Positions 47,906-57,477 are shown, counted from the first letter of the stretch. The stretch: DNA of 64,000 bases from an uncultured Bacillota bacterium (GCA_900544595.1 UQVQ01000003.1:1-64000), one strand, 5' to 3'. Translations and numbers: made by a program. The notes: a model not told the origin generated them from the letters alone.

Positions 47906-50900
47906 TTTGCCCCTTAAGTTTAATTAAAACTTTTTCTTCTTGAATTTCAACTTCTTTTTCAATTGTTGGATTTTGAATGTCCTCTAAAATGTTCTTACCC
48001 AAAACTTCGGCTTTAATTCTTTCGGCATACTTTGCAATAACTTTTTGCAATGTTTCGCTTTCGGTTTTTAAAGAAACATCAATTCTTTCTTCAACCTTGA
48101 AATTTGCTTCTTTTCTTAAAACTTGAATTGTTCTTATAAGTTCTCTTGAAAGCCCTTCAAGCATAAGATTTTCGTCAATTGTTATGTCTAGAACAACCGT
48201 CATATCATTTTCTGTTGCAATAACATAATCTGGCTTTGCTTTATAGGAAACAATGAAAAGGTTGCTTGGAAGGTCTTTAAATTCCCCAATTGAAACTTTG
48301 CCTTCAGAGTGCATTTTTGTTAACTCTTTCATTTCTTCTTCGCTTGCTTCCAAAAGAAGATTTTTAACTTTTTGAACATCTCCTTTCAAAACTGCGCCTG
48401 CTTTTTTGAAATCAACAGTTAAGAACGCATCGTTAAATTTCGAGTTATCAGTTTCAAAAACAATTTCTTTAATGTTAAGTTCGTCTTTAATTATTGGCTC
48501 AAAACCTAAAATTCCTTCTTTAACATCTTCTTTAACAATTAAGAACATCGTTTTAAGAGGTTGTTTAACTTTAATTTGATTTTCGTTTCTAAGACGTTGC
48601 GCAATTGCAATAATTTCTCTTGCGTCTTCTGTTTGCTTATCTAAGCGACCAAAACGAACGCTCCCAACTTTTGGGAAAGATGCAAGGAAGATGCTTTCTG
48701 CTTCGTCTTTTTCAATTTCACGAACCATATTTTGCCAAATATATTCAGTTAAGAAAGGAAGAATTGGGCTCATAACACGGCAAACAGTTTTGAGAGCGTT
48801 ATATAAGCTCCAATATGCATTAAGTTTATCCTTTTCATCGTCCGATTTCCAAAATCTTCGACGGTTAACACGAATATACCAATTTGTTAAGTTATCGATG
48901 AAGTTTTCAAAATCTTTAACAACCAAGAAATATTTGTTATTTTCATAATTTTCGATTGAATTCTCAATAAATTTATTGCATTCCTCCAAAAGCCATTTAT
49001 CTGTTATATCAAACTTACCAAAATCTGGCTTGAAAGCAGCAATGTTTGGATTGTCGATTAAAGCATATGTGTTAAAGAAAACATATGCATTCCAAAGCCC
49101 AAGGAGTTTTCTCTTAACTTCGTCGCAAATTCCAAAGCCAAAACGAGTGTCGTTAAGCATATTATTTGATGCGAAAATATATCTAATAACATCTGCGCCA
49201 GTTTTTGAAACAAGGTCGGAGAATGAAATGTTGTTTGGCCCCGATTTCGAGAATTTTGAGCCATCTTCTGCAACAAGCATTGCAAAGCCAATAACCTTTT
49301 TATATGGCGCGCGGCCTTCAAGCGTAACCGCCATAAACAAAAGCGAATAGAACCACAAACGAATTTGCTCTTTCATTTCAATAACGCATTCTGCTGGGAA
49401 ATTCTTTTTCCAGAATTCTTTATCTGTGAAATATTTTTTAGTGCTGAAAGGTGTTATTCCTGCGTCAAGCCAGCAATCGCCAACTTCGCTAACTCTTTCA
49501 ACTTCCTGTCCGCAATGTGGACAACGAATTTTAATGTTGTCGATGTATGGACGGTGAAGATGTGGGAGAGCGTTAACTTCTTCTTCGCTTGAAAGTTTTT
49601 TAAGTTCGTCCAAACTTCCAACAACTGTTAATTTCCCGCAATGTTTGCAGCGATAGAATGGAAGAGGAAGTCCATAGAAACGTTTTCTTGAAATATTCCA
49701 ATCTCCCATGTTGTTAAGCCAATCGAGCATACGTTTTTTCATAAACTCTGGTTGCCAGGTTACTGTGTCAACAGCTTCAATTAAAAGAGGACGAATTTCG
49801 TCGGCTTTAATATACCATTCTTTTGTTAAACGGAAAATTAAAGGATTTTTGCAGCGCCAACAAATTGGATAGCGGTGTTTATATTTATGTGTGTAATAAA
49901 GTTTTCCGCGCAATTTAAGTTGTTCGAAAACATCGTCTGCAACTTCTGTTGTGTTTTTCCCAGAAAGGAAGCCAAAATTTGAATAGAAAATTCCGCTTTC
50001 ATCAACTGGGCAAATATTTTTAAGCCCAAGTTTTTGTCCAAGTTCGAAGTCCTCCGCTCCGCAGCCTGGTGCAATATGAACAGCGCCCGAACCTTCTTGC
50101 GCGTCAACTTGATCCCATGCAACAATTTTATGAATAAATTGTTGTTCTTCAAGTTCTTCAAAACAAGTTTCATATTCTTTTCCAACAAGTTCGCTTCCAA
50201 GAACTTCTTTTTCAACAGAAATTAAATCGTCTTTCAAAACTTTTAAAGCAGTTTTCCCAACAACTAAAAGTCTGCTGCTTGATTTAACTTTGCAAATGCA
50301 ATATGTTAAATTTTCGTTAACTGCAATTGCAACGTTCGACGAAAGAGTCCAAGGCGTTGTTGTCCAAACAAGCATATCCAAATTGCTGTTTTTAATTGGA
50401 AGTTTAAAGAAAACAGCAGTGTGTTCCATGTCTTGATAGCTATCGGCAAGTTCATGTTCGGAAAGCGAAGTTCCGCAGTGGGAACACCATGGCATTGGGC
50501 GATATTTTTCAATTAGCCACCCTTTTTCATAACATTTTTTAAGGAAATACCAAATTGTTGTTATGTTGGTGTCGGAATTTGTGAAATATGAATCGTCCCA
50601 ATTCATCCATTGTCCAAGGCGTTTCGATTGGTTTGCAATTATCCCAGCAAAATGATTAACACGTTCAATGCATGCTTCCGTGAATTTGTCCATTCCAAAT
50701 TTCAAAATATCGCGCTTATCGTTAAGCCCAAGCGATTTTTCAACTCCAACTTCAACCCAAAGACCTTGCGCATCGAAACCATTTTGATAGTGCGCATCAA
50801 ATCCTTGAAGCGCTTTATATCGAAGCATAATGTCTTTAAGCGACCTGTTCCAGCAATGGTGAAGCTTCATTTCGTTGTTTGCTGTTATTGGGCCGTCTAA

Positions 50901-51029
50901 AAAGGCATAATATTTTCCTGTTTTCTTATTTTTTTCTTGAAGTTTTTGAAAAATTTTGTTATCTTCCCAAAATTTCAAAACTTCTTCTTCGTTTTTTGCA
51001 AGCGATGGCATTGCAACTTCTTTTTTCAT
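47895..51029 (-). CDS. ileS: Isoleucyl-tRNA synthetase, type 2-like, with variant HIGH motif
   Basis: The enzyme charges tRNA-Ile and has 1044 residues. The class I signature lies in DGPITANNEMKLHHCWNRSL: the usual HIGH is replaced by KLHH. This resembles an IleRS subgroup with HHxW that I recall from other bacteria. KMSKS reads KFSKS. The editing domain (TTTPWTLSSNVAIAV) is present. Zinc clusters are CSHCG, CWRCK, CKHCG and CPHCG. The extended C-terminal domain and general layout suggest the mupirocin-tolerant type 2 class; this is inference. It is the first gene of an operon with the methyltransferase, rluA, pepF and U32 genes. Confidence 0.94.
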   Translation of the reverse strand: MKKEVAMPSLAKNEEEVLKFWEDNKIFQKLQEKNKKTGKYYAFLDGPITANNEMKLHHCWNRSLKDIMLRYKALQGFDAHYQNGFDAQGLWVEVGVEKSLGLNDKRDILKFGMDKFTEACIERVNHFAGIIANQSKRLGQWMNWDDSYFTNSDTNITTIWYFLKKCYEKGWLIEKYRPMPWCSHCGTSLSEHELADSYQDMEHTAVFFKLPIKNSNLDMLVWTTTPWTLSSNVAIAVNENLTYCICKVKSSSRLLVVGKTALKVLKDDLISVEKEVLGSELVGKEYETCFEELEEQQFIHKIVAWDQVDAQEGSGAVHIAPGCGAEDFELGQKLGLKNICPVDESGIFYSNFGFLSGKNTTEVADDVFEQLKLRGKLYYTHKYKHRYPICWRCKNPLIFRLTKEWYIKADEIRPLLIEAVDTVTWQPEFMKKRMLDWLNNMGDWNISRKRFYGLPLPFYRCKHCGKLTVVGSLDELKKLSSEEEVNALPHLHRPYIDNIKIRCPHCGQEVERVSEVGDCWLDAGITPFSTKKYFTDKEFWKKNFPAECVIEMKEQIRLWFYSLLFMAVTLEGRAPYKKVIGFAMLVAEDGSKFSKSGPNNISFSDLVSKTGADVIRYIFASNNMLNDTRFGFGICDEVKRKLLGLWNAYVFFNTYALIDNPNIAAFKPDFGKFDITDKWLLEECNKFIENSIENYENNKYFLVVKDFENFIDNLTNWYIRVNRRRFWKSDDEKDKLNAYWSLYNALKTVCRVMSPILPFLTEYIWQNMVREIEKDEAESIFLASFPKVGSVRFGRLDKQTEDAREIIAIAQRLRNENQIKVKQPLKTMFLIVKEDVKEGILGFEPIIKDELNIKEIVFETDNSKFNDAFLTVDFKKAGAVLKGDVQKVKNLLLEASEEEMKELTKMHSEGKVSIGEFKDLPSNLFIVSYKAKPDYVIATENDMTVVLDITIDENLMLEGLSRELIRTIQVLRKEANFKVEERIDVSLKTESETLQKVIAKYAERIKAEVLGKNILEDIQNPTIEKEVEIQEEKVLIKLKGQNAN

Positions 51030-51044
51030 CTTAATCTCCTAGCT

Positions 51045-51104
51045 TAAAAAATAGAATGTAAAATTTACATTTCACATTCTACCACATCGTTTTTTTTATT
51101 GCAA
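51045..51104 (-). promoter_or_regulatory. ileS promoter and palindromic leader
   Basis: TTGCAA (51099-51104), 17 nt, TAGAAT (51076-51081) with a TGG extension. The leader then forms a perfect palindrome AATGTAAAATTTACATT (about 51055-51071) followed by TCTA and six T. It looks like a short attenuator-type hairpin. There is no T-box sequence. Confidence 0.65.
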
Positions 51105-51143
51105 TTAAATTACATTATTTTTATTACGTTATATATAGCGAGA

Positions 51144-51623
51144 TTAGAAAGTTTGGTCGTTGTTAAATTGATTTTTAATGCTTTTAATTGAGTTTTGTCG
51201 GCTTATTCTATCATTTCTGCTTGAAATATAGGATTTATAGCACTTGTCGGTTAAAGCATGAACAATTTCGTCGCGGTCAACAATTCTTGTTCTAAAATTC
51301 AAATCTGCCCCGTCTTTAAGTTCGTCCGAAACTTTTTCATATGTTGAAACCATATCTCTAAATCTTGAGCCTAGTTCAACAAAGTTTTTTTCATTAAATT
51401 TTTCTTCTGGCGTTCGCCCGAAAACAATAAATTGTTTTTTGCTTTGGCTGAAAACAATATCAATTTTTGGACTGAAAATTGAAATAAATCCTCTGTCTAA
51501 AAGTGCAGTGAGCGCTATTAAGTTGTTAAGCGTTGTTTCCAAAGTTGGGTCTTGTAAAATTGAGTCTTCAAAAAAGTTTATAAGTCTTCTGTCGTCCATT
51601 TTGTAAATTTCGTTTTCTGTCAT
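51144..51623 (-). CDS. Hypothetical protein, 159 aa
   Basis: I do not recognise this protein. It is soluble and helical. LETTLNNLIALTALLDRGF suggests a helical hairpin, a short beta part reads KIDIVFSQSKKQFIVFGRTP, and the tail is basic and Asn/Ser-rich. GGAGG precedes ATG 51623. It lies 58 nt after era and could be cotranscribed with it. Confidence 0.7.
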   Translation of the reverse strand: MTENEIYKMDDRRLINFFEDSILQDPTLETTLNNLIALTALLDRGFISIFSPKIDIVFSQSKKQFIVFGRTPEEKFNEKNFVELGSRFRDMVSTYEKVSDELKDGADLNFRTRIVDRDEIVHALTDKCYKSYISSRNDRISRQNSIKSIKNQFNNDQTF

Positions 51624-51681
51624 ACAAACCTCCATTTCTTTAATATTTTATCATTTCTTGAAAAGTTGTCAATATCCCAAT

Positions 51682-52548
51682 TTAAAAGCCATTTGCGGAA
51701 ATAAAGTTTTGTTTGTTTCGCCAATCTTTTTCAACTTTAACAAAAAGTTTAAGCATAACTTTTTTCCCTAAAAATTTTTCCATATCAATTCTTGCGCTTG
51801 TTCCAATTCGTTTAAGACTTTCGCCGCCTTTTCCAATTATGATTGACTTATGCGATTCTTTTTCACAAATTATATCAATTGAAATTTCGGCTTTCTTTTC
51901 GCTTTCTTCAAATGAAACAACTTCGCAGAAAACGCCGTGTGGGATTTCCTCGTTTGTGAAGTTTAAAATCTTTTCGCGAACAATTTCCGAACAGAAAAAT
52001 TTAACTGGCCTGTCGGTTAATTCATCCTCTTTGAAAATCATTTCGTTTGAAGGAAGCAAGGAGATAATTGCGTCTTTAAGCATTCCAAGATTTTTCTTTT
52101 TCTTGGATGAAAAAGGAACAATTGCTTTTGCATCAATTTCGTTTAATTTAACCAAATTTTCTGCAAGTTTTTCAGGAGTTGTCAGGTCGATTTTGCTAAC
52201 CCCAATAACCAAATTCCCAAGACTTGAAATTGCCTTAACATTTTCAATTTCTTCGTTTGAAAAAGCTTTTGAGCCGTCAATCAAATAAACAACAACATCT
52301 GCTCCTTCTCTTGCGTTTCGAACGCTTTTGTTCATTGCTTTGTCAAGCCAATTTTGGCTTTTGTGAATTCCAGGGGTGTCGATGAAAACAATTTGAAAGT
52401 TTTTTTCGGTTAAAACCCCAAGAATATTGTTCCTTGTTGTTTGTTTTTTATGGGAAACAATGTTAAGCTTAACGCCCAAAAGTTCGTTAATTAACGTGCT
52501 TTTCCCTGCATTTGTTCTTCCAATAACAGCAACATATCCTGCTTTCAT
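51682..52548 (-). CDS. era: GTPase Era
   Basis: Era is a 16S rRNA maturation GTPase. G1 is GRTNAGKSTL, with the switch region KKQTTRNNILGVL following, and G3 is DTPG. G4 reads SKID rather than the usual NKxD. The KH domain has IIIGKGGESLKRIGTSARID near the C-terminus. It has 288 residues. The start overlaps the ybeY stop by 4 nt, the normal ybeY-era pairing. Confidence 0.97.
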   Translation of the reverse strand: MKAGYVAVIGRTNAGKSTLINELLGVKLNIVSHKKQTTRNNILGVLTEKNFQIVFIDTPGIHKSQNWLDKAMNKSVRNAREGADVVVYLIDGSKAFSNEEIENVKAISSLGNLVIGVSKIDLTTPEKLAENLVKLNEIDAKAIVPFSSKKKKNLGMLKDAIISLLPSNEMIFKEDELTDRPVKFFCSEIVREKILNFTNEEIPHGVFCEVVSFEESEKKAEISIDIICEKESHKSIIIGKGGESLKRIGTSARIDMEKFLGKKVMLKLFVKVEKDWRNKQNFISANGF

Positions 52549-52997
52549 CTTTCAACTCCGTTTTCGCTTAAAATTTCATTCGCAAGTTTCATCATCTTTT
52601 CTTCGTCGGCTTTTTCAATGTGGTCATATCCCATAATATGCAAAAATCCGTGAAGAGAAAGGAAACAAAGTTCTCTTTTTAAACTATGTCCATATTCCTT
52701 TGCTTGCTTTCTTGCAATACTTTTGCAAATTGCAATGTCGCCAAGAAAAACATCGTCGTCTTCAAAAAATTCTTCTTTTGGAATTTCATAGTTTGGAAAG
52801 GAAAGGACATCTGTAACTCGGTTGATGTTTCGAAATTCATTGTTTAATTTTTGAATTTCCTCTTCTGAAACAAATTTAACATTTGCGAAAAAGTTTTTGT
52901 TTAAAGAATAGTTCTTTTCGACCGCATCGCTGAAAAGTTTTGTTGCAATTTTTTTGTAACATGGAGAAAAAACGTTTGTAAAATACACTTTATTCAT
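52545..52997 (-). CDS. ybeY: Endoribonuclease YbeY (rRNA maturation factor)
   Basis: YbeY is a metal-dependent RNase in 16S 3'-end processing and ribosome quality control. The zinc motif HGFLHIMGYDH is intact, and NRVTDVLSFP is typical. It has 150 residues. There is no Shine-Dalgarno; TAAACT ends 6 nt before the ATG, so it seems to have its own leaderless start although yqfD is only 21 nt upstream. Confidence 0.96.
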   Translation of the reverse strand: MNKVYFTNVFSPCYKKIATKLFSDAVEKNYSLNKNFFANVKFVSEEEIQKLNNEFRNINRVTDVLSFPNYEIPKEEFFEDDDVFLGDIAICKSIARKQAKEYGHSLKRELCFLSLHGFLHIMGYDHIEKADEEKMMKLANEILSENGVER

Positions 52998-53003
52998 ATA
53001 AAT

Positions 53004-53032
53004 AGTTTATCACAAAATTTAAAATGAAACAA
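53004..53032 (-). promoter_or_regulatory. Promoter of ybeY-era inside the yqfD 3' end
   Basis: TTGTTT (53027-53032), 17 nt, TAAACT (53004-53009) with a TGA extension, then 6 nt to ATG. Confidence 0.65.
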
Positions 53033-54194
53033 TTCTTTCAACACAAATAACATAGTCAACAATTGTTCTTCCGTCTTTTTCTGTTATAACGAAGTTTTCA
53101 TAAACAACATTATCGTCTTCTTTTTTCCTTGCCATGGCAAGTTTTTTCGCCTCTTCAATTTTTTGGTTTTTAACTTCCGAAAAGTTTTGCGTTAAAGTAA
53201 CTTCTTCAAGTTCATAATATGTTAAAATGATGTATTTAAGCGGCAAAACAGAGTTTGAAAGATAGGTTTCATTTCTTTCAACTTCATATTTTTCAAAAGG
53301 AATTTCTGCTTTTGTTGTAACAATTTCCTTATCCAAAAAACTCATTATTCTTTCCGAAACACTTCTTCCCGTTCGAACTTCCGTTTTGGAATATTCTTTA
53401 TGTTCGCTTTGCCCCGCAAGCAAAAACTCAAATGTTATTTCCGCTTTTGGCTGGGTTGGAATTCGTTTGCCGCTGCTGTCAACAATATATGGTGCAACAA
53501 GTGCGTCGCCCGCTCGAACCTTATCTCCTGCTTTAACAAGCAAAGTTCCTTGAATAAGTTTGATGTTTTTAATTGTCCCGTCCTCGCCCGCCAAAATTGC
53601 GCCAACTTTAAACTCATCATCAATTTCATCGCTTATAAGCTTTTCTTTTAAATTGATAATTATTGAAGTTCCTTTTTTAACAACGCTAACCATGCTAACA
53701 TCGTTAAAATTCTCCAAAATTATGTTTTCAATTTGTTCGTTTGTTTTTGAGTTCAATGGCGAAAAAATTGAAACACCATTTTCATTTAATACGCTTTCAA
53801 TTTCATTTGAATCAACTCTTTCGTTTCCAAAAACTTCAATTCTCCAAACATAGTTTGAAGCAACAACATAAAAACAAAAACAAAGGAAAACTCCAATTAT
53901 AATTCCAAAGCGAACGCTAAAAAATTTGAGCGGACGCGCAAGCCCGTTATATTCCTTTTTTGAAACTGAAAAATTTTTGGATTTTAAAAAATTCTCAACC
54001 GCTTTTTCGTTTTCAATTCCAACTTCAAGACGCGAATTTTTAATATCAAGTTTTTCGGCGCTGTAAATTTCAACGCCTTTGTTTGAAAGAACATTAAGCC
54101 ACCTTTCAAAATTATAGCCCAAAAGAGAAAAGGTTACGCTCGACCTTTTGCTTCTCTTTTCTTTTTTTGCCCTTTTAAAAAATTTGAATTTCAA
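53019..54194 (-). CDS. yqfD: Sporulation protein YqfD
   Basis: The protein has 391 residues. A basic N-terminus, a domain with FSLLGYNFERWLNVLSNKGV, one membrane segment (FSVRFGIIIGVFLCFCFYVV) and a long outer domain (VWRIEVFGNERVDSNEIESV) give the YqfD layout. I start it at TTG 54194: GAGG lies 9 nt before it, and the longer frame to 54278 would overlap yqfC by 83 nt. YqfD is needed in sporulation in Bacillus; activity here is inference. It is 1 nt after yqfC. Confidence 0.88.
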   Translation of the reverse strand: MKFKFFKRAKKEKRSKRSSVTFSLLGYNFERWLNVLSNKGVEIYSAEKLDIKNSRLEVGIENEKAVENFLKSKNFSVSKKEYNGLARPLKFFSVRFGIIIGVFLCFCFYVVASNYVWRIEVFGNERVDSNEIESVLNENGVSIFSPLNSKTNEQIENIILENFNDVSMVSVVKKGTSIIINLKEKLISDEIDDEFKVGAILAGEDGTIKNIKLIQGTLLVKAGDKVRAGDALVAPYIVDSSGKRIPTQPKAEITFEFLLAGQSEHKEYSKTEVRTGRSVSERIMSFLDKEIVTTKAEIPFEKYEVERNETYLSNSVLPLKYIILTYYELEEVTLTQNFSEVKNQKIEEAKKLAMARKKEDDNVVYENFVITEKDGRTIVDYVICVERIVSF

Positions 54195-54195
54195 T

Positions 54196-54453
54196 TCAGT
54201 TCGCCTCAATTTTGTCAATATTTCCAGCAATGCAAATTGTTTGATTCCCCATTTCTTTAAGTTGAAGTCCGCTTCCAAAAACGCTTATGATTTTGCCTTT
54301 AACCTTGAACATAATTTGCTCTTTTGAAAGCTTAACAAGCCCTTTTGTTCCCTCAGCATAAACCGCCTTGCCGCTTGTTACAACAATGTTATAATCCCCT
54401 TCGGCAAACGGAATTTTAAGTTCTTTTTTAATTTCCGAAAAAAAGTTAAACAT
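54196..54453 (-). CDS. yqfC: Sporulation protein YqfC
   Basis: The protein has 85 residues, from MFNFFSEIKKELKIPF to GNIDKIEAN, a small beta-rich protein of the YabP/YqfC family. I chose ATG 54453 because AAAGGGAAAAA precedes it and the family begins there; the longer frame adds an unrelated stretch. It is the first gene of yqfC-yqfD. Confidence 0.88.
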   Translation of the reverse strand: MFNFFSEIKKELKIPFAEGDYNIVVTSGKAVYAEGTKGLVKLSKEQIMFKVKGKIISVFGSGLQLKEMGNQTICIAGNIDKIEAN

Positions 54454-54552
54454 AATTTTTCCCTTTCTTTTTAACCTATGCCATAAAAGAATAAAATAGA
54501 CTTTTTTGCAAACACTAATGTTAAGCAAAAAGCTTAAAAGGAGAAAACAAAA

Positions 54553-54750
54553 ATGAAAGAGGGATTTATTGTTGGACTTATGGTTGGAGGGTTTGTTGGA
54601 ATTGTTCTCCATAAATATTGCAAACAAGTTCAAGACCTTGCCGACGAAGGCGAAAGTATGGTTAAGGACGAAATTAAAATGATCAAAAAGGAAGCAAATA
54701 AAGTTAAAAAAAATCTCAATAATTCAAAAAATAAAACTCAAAATGCATAA
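54553..54750 (+). CDS. Small YtxH-like membrane protein
   Basis: The protein has 65 residues. GFIVGLMVGGFVGIVLH is a single glycine-rich membrane segment. A charged coiled-coil-like tail (DEIKMIKKEANKVKKNLNNS) follows. This is the layout of YtxH/YtxG general-stress proteins. It is divergent from yqfC, with AAAAGGAG before the start and a terminator behind it. Confidence 0.7.
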   Translation: MKEGFIVGLMVGGFVGIVLHKYCKQVQDLADEGESMVKDEIKMIKKEANKVKKNLNNSKNKTQNA

Positions 54751-54761
54751 AAAACAATAAA

Positions 54762-54788
54762 AAATCACGAAAAAATCGTGATTTTTTT
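54762..54788. terminator. Bidirectional terminator between the YtxH-like gene and clpC
   Basis: AAATCACGA/TCGTGATTT stem with A and T runs on both sides. Confidence 0.88.
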
Positions 54789-54820
54789 AATTTTTTAACT
54801 TATTTTGCTAAATTTTGCTT

Positions 54821-57283
54821 TTATTGATTTTGTTCCAAAGAAGTTGATTTTTCGTTTTTGAAAGTTAATCTATTGTTCTCGAAATCAATAATTATTGTCC
54901 CTTGTTTTTCAAGTTCGCCAAGAAGAATTTTCTCTGCAATTGCATCTTCAATGTGTTGTTGAATAAATCTTCGAAGCGATCTTGCGCCATATTCTGCGTC
55001 TGCGCCTTGCGAAACAATGTATGACAAAGCACGCTCGGTAAGTTTAAGTTCAATCCCCTGCTTTTGAAGACGTTTGTTGATGTTTTTCATAAGGATTTTT
55101 GCAATCTTCGTGAAATCGTCGAGAGTTAAAGAATGGAACACGCAAGTTACATCAATTCTGTTTAAGAATTCTGGCTTGAACTTCTTTCTTAATGCGTCAA
55201 TATAAATATGTTTAATTTCATCAAATGTTTCATCTTCGCCTTCGCCTGTTTCAAATCCAAGCCTTTTTTGGCGCTGAACTTCTTGAGCTCCAATATTGCT
55301 TGTTAAAATTATGATTGTGTTTCGGAAGTTAACTGTTCTTCCTTGCGAATCGGTTAATCGTCCGTCGTCCAAAATTTGCAAAAGCGCATTGAAAATGTCT
55401 GGGTGTGCTTTTTCAATTTCATCGAAAAGAACAACGCAATATGGTTTTCTTCTAACCGCTTCGGTAAGTTGCCCGCCGTCGTCAAACCCAACATATCCCG
55501 GAGGCGCGCCAATAAGTTTTGCAACCGAATGTGGCTCCATATATTCGCTCATGTCCAAACGAACAATATTGTTTTCGTTGTCGAACATTGCTTCGGCAAT
55601 TGCCTTTGAAAGTTCTGTTTTTCCAACGCCAGTTGGGCCCATGAAAAGGAACGAGCCAATTGGGCGTTTTGCATCTTGAAGTCCAACACGACTTCTTCGA
55701 ATTGCTTTTGCAACCGCTTCAACTGCTTCGTCTTGACCAACAACGCGTTTATGAAGAATTTTTTCAAGGTTGATAAGTTTTTCTTTTTCTGTTTCCGTTA
55801 TTTTATTAACCGGAATTCCCGTCCACCTTGCAACAACATCGGCAACTTCGTTTGCTCCAATTGAGTTAACTTTTTTGTCTGAACGATTGAGCGATGCATT
55901 AAGTTTTTCAAGAGAATCTTCAAGTTTAACAATTTCCGATTGAATTTTCGCCGCTTTTTCATAGTTTCTTTCCAAACTTGCCTCATCGCGCGATGCTTGA
56001 AGTTGTTTAAGTTTTTCTTCTTTTTCGCGAACTTCGGTTGGTTTAAGAGAAAAATTAACTTTTGCTTTTGAAGCAGCCTCGTCGATTAAGTCAATTGCCT
56101 TGTCTGGCAAACTTCTGTCCATAATATATCTATCAGAAAGAGTTGCCGCAGCTTCAATTGCTTCGTCGGTTATCTTAACTTTGTGGAACGCTTCGTAACT
56201 GTCGCGCAAACCTTTCAAAATTTCAATTGTTTGTTCAACTGTTGGAGGTTCAACAAGAATTGGTTGGAATCTTCTTTCAAGCGCTTTATCTTTTTCGATG
56301 AATTTTCTATACTCATCGGTTGTTGTTGCGCCAATTGTTTGAAGTTCTCCTCTTGAAAGATATGGCTTTAACATATCCGAAGGGCTTGTTTCGCCTTTTT
56401 CGGCGCCCGCTTGCGCAAGAGTGTGAATTTCGTCGATGAAAACAATAATGTTTTTGTTTGCAATGATTGTTTCAATTGCATCTTTAAGTTTTTCTTCCAT
56501 CGCCCCGCGATATTTCGTTCCCGCCATTAAACTTCCAATTTCAAGCGAGAAAATTTCTTTGTTTTTAAGCAAATCTGGAACTTCGCCGCGAACAATTGCA
56601 AGGGCAAGCCCTTCAACAACCGCCGTTTTCCCAACGCCCGCTTCTCCAATTAAAACTGGATTGTTTTTTGTTTTTCGGCAAAGAATTTCAATAACACGCT
56701 CAATTTCTTTTTCTCTCCCAATAATTGGATCAATTTTGCCTTGGCGTGCTTTAAGAGTGAAATCGCTTCCAATTTCCAAAAGTTTTTCTGGCAAGTTAGA
56801 TTGTTTTTGATTTTCTTGCGTTTGAATTTCTGTTTCGTCGCTTTCGCCATAACCTTTTCCTTGAAGGAACGAAACAACTTTATTTTTAAGTTCTTGAATG
56901 TTAACTTTGAAATAACTTGTTAAAAGACGCGTTGCGAAACAATCTTGCGACGAAACAAGAGCAAGAAGCAAATGTTCCGTTCCAAGAAAATTATGATTGA
57001 GTTGAAGCGCAATTGTTTGCGCAATTTTGAAAATATCTTTAACGGCTGGCGTTAAAACAACGCTGTCGAAAAAAGTTTCTTCCTCGTTATTTTCGCGGAA
57101 AATGTTAAGAAGTTTGGAATCTGTAACCCCAAATTCTTTCAAAATCTTTTTAGCCGTGCAATTAACTTTTGTAAGCCCGTAAAGGATGTGCTCGGTTTCA
57201 ACCATTTCTCCGCCAAAACGAAGAGCAACCGCGCTTGCTTCCATAAGCGTTTTTTCCAAACTTTCGCTTGTTTCTAAGAACAT
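54821..57283 (-). CDS. clpC: ATP-dependent Clp protease ATPase subunit ClpC
   Basis: This HSP100 unfoldase feeds ClpP. It has 820 residues. Two Clp-N repeats (about 1-145) are followed by AAA-1 with GEAGVGKTAVVEGLA and IDEIHTL. A middle coiled coil with a UVR-like stretch (ERNYEKAAKIQSEIVKLEDS) and AAA-2 with GPTGVGKTELSKA come next, then the C-terminal D2-small domain. ATG 57283 follows GGGAGG; the longer frame to 57322 includes the promoter. No ctsR, mcsA or mcsB is adjacent, unlike in Bacillus. Confidence 0.97.
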   Translation of the reverse strand: MFLETSESLEKTLMEASAVALRFGGEMVETEHILYGLTKVNCTAKKILKEFGVTDSKLLNIFRENNEEETFFDSVVLTPAVKDIFKIAQTIALQLNHNFLGTEHLLLALVSSQDCFATRLLTSYFKVNIQELKNKVVSFLQGKGYGESDETEIQTQENQKQSNLPEKLLEIGSDFTLKARQGKIDPIIGREKEIERVIEILCRKTKNNPVLIGEAGVGKTAVVEGLALAIVRGEVPDLLKNKEIFSLEIGSLMAGTKYRGAMEEKLKDAIETIIANKNIIVFIDEIHTLAQAGAEKGETSPSDMLKPYLSRGELQTIGATTTDEYRKFIEKDKALERRFQPILVEPPTVEQTIEILKGLRDSYEAFHKVKITDEAIEAAATLSDRYIMDRSLPDKAIDLIDEAASKAKVNFSLKPTEVREKEEKLKQLQASRDEASLERNYEKAAKIQSEIVKLEDSLEKLNASLNRSDKKVNSIGANEVADVVARWTGIPVNKITETEKEKLINLEKILHKRVVGQDEAVEAVAKAIRRSRVGLQDAKRPIGSFLFMGPTGVGKTELSKAIAEAMFDNENNIVRLDMSEYMEPHSVAKLIGAPPGYVGFDDGGQLTEAVRRKPYCVVLFDEIEKAHPDIFNALLQILDDGRLTDSQGRTVNFRNTIIILTSNIGAQEVQRQKRLGFETGEGEDETFDEIKHIYIDALRKKFKPEFLNRIDVTCVFHSLTLDDFTKIAKILMKNINKRLQKQGIELKLTERALSYIVSQGADAEYGARSLRRFIQQHIEDAIAEKILLGELEKQGTIIIDFENNRLTFKNEKSTSLEQNQ

Positions 57284-57311
57284 TAAAATCGCCTCCCTTT
57301 TTCTTATGAGA

Positions 57312-57340
57312 TAATTATACACTCTTTTTAGAAAAACAAC
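57312..57340 (-). promoter_or_regulatory. Promoter of clpC
   Basis: TTGTTG, 17 nt, TATAAT (RNA strand), about 30 nt before ATG. I see no clear CtsR heptad repeat. Confidence 0.65.
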
Positions 57341-57411
57341 AAAAATTTATTAAAAAATTTTTAAGAATGTCATTTTTAAAATTATCAGCAAATAACAGAT
57401 TTTTCTAGTAA

Positions 57412-57440
57412 TAAAAATGCCACCAAAAATTCGGTGGCAA
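57412..57440 (-). terminator. Terminator of the CofE-like gene
   Basis: TTGCCACC/GGTGGCA stem followed by five T on the minus strand. Confidence 0.85.
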
Positions 57441-57477
57441 TAATTTAATAAGTTCCAACTTTTGAAAAGTTTCCAAG

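Noticed and set aside
51030..51104. T-box riboswitch before ileS
   Set aside because: The leader is far too short and lacks the AGGGUGGNACCGCG-type sequence.
51713..52288. 191-codon open frame on the plus strand
   Set aside because: Antisense shadow of era; Ser/Phe/Ile-rich as expected for the complement of this codon use.
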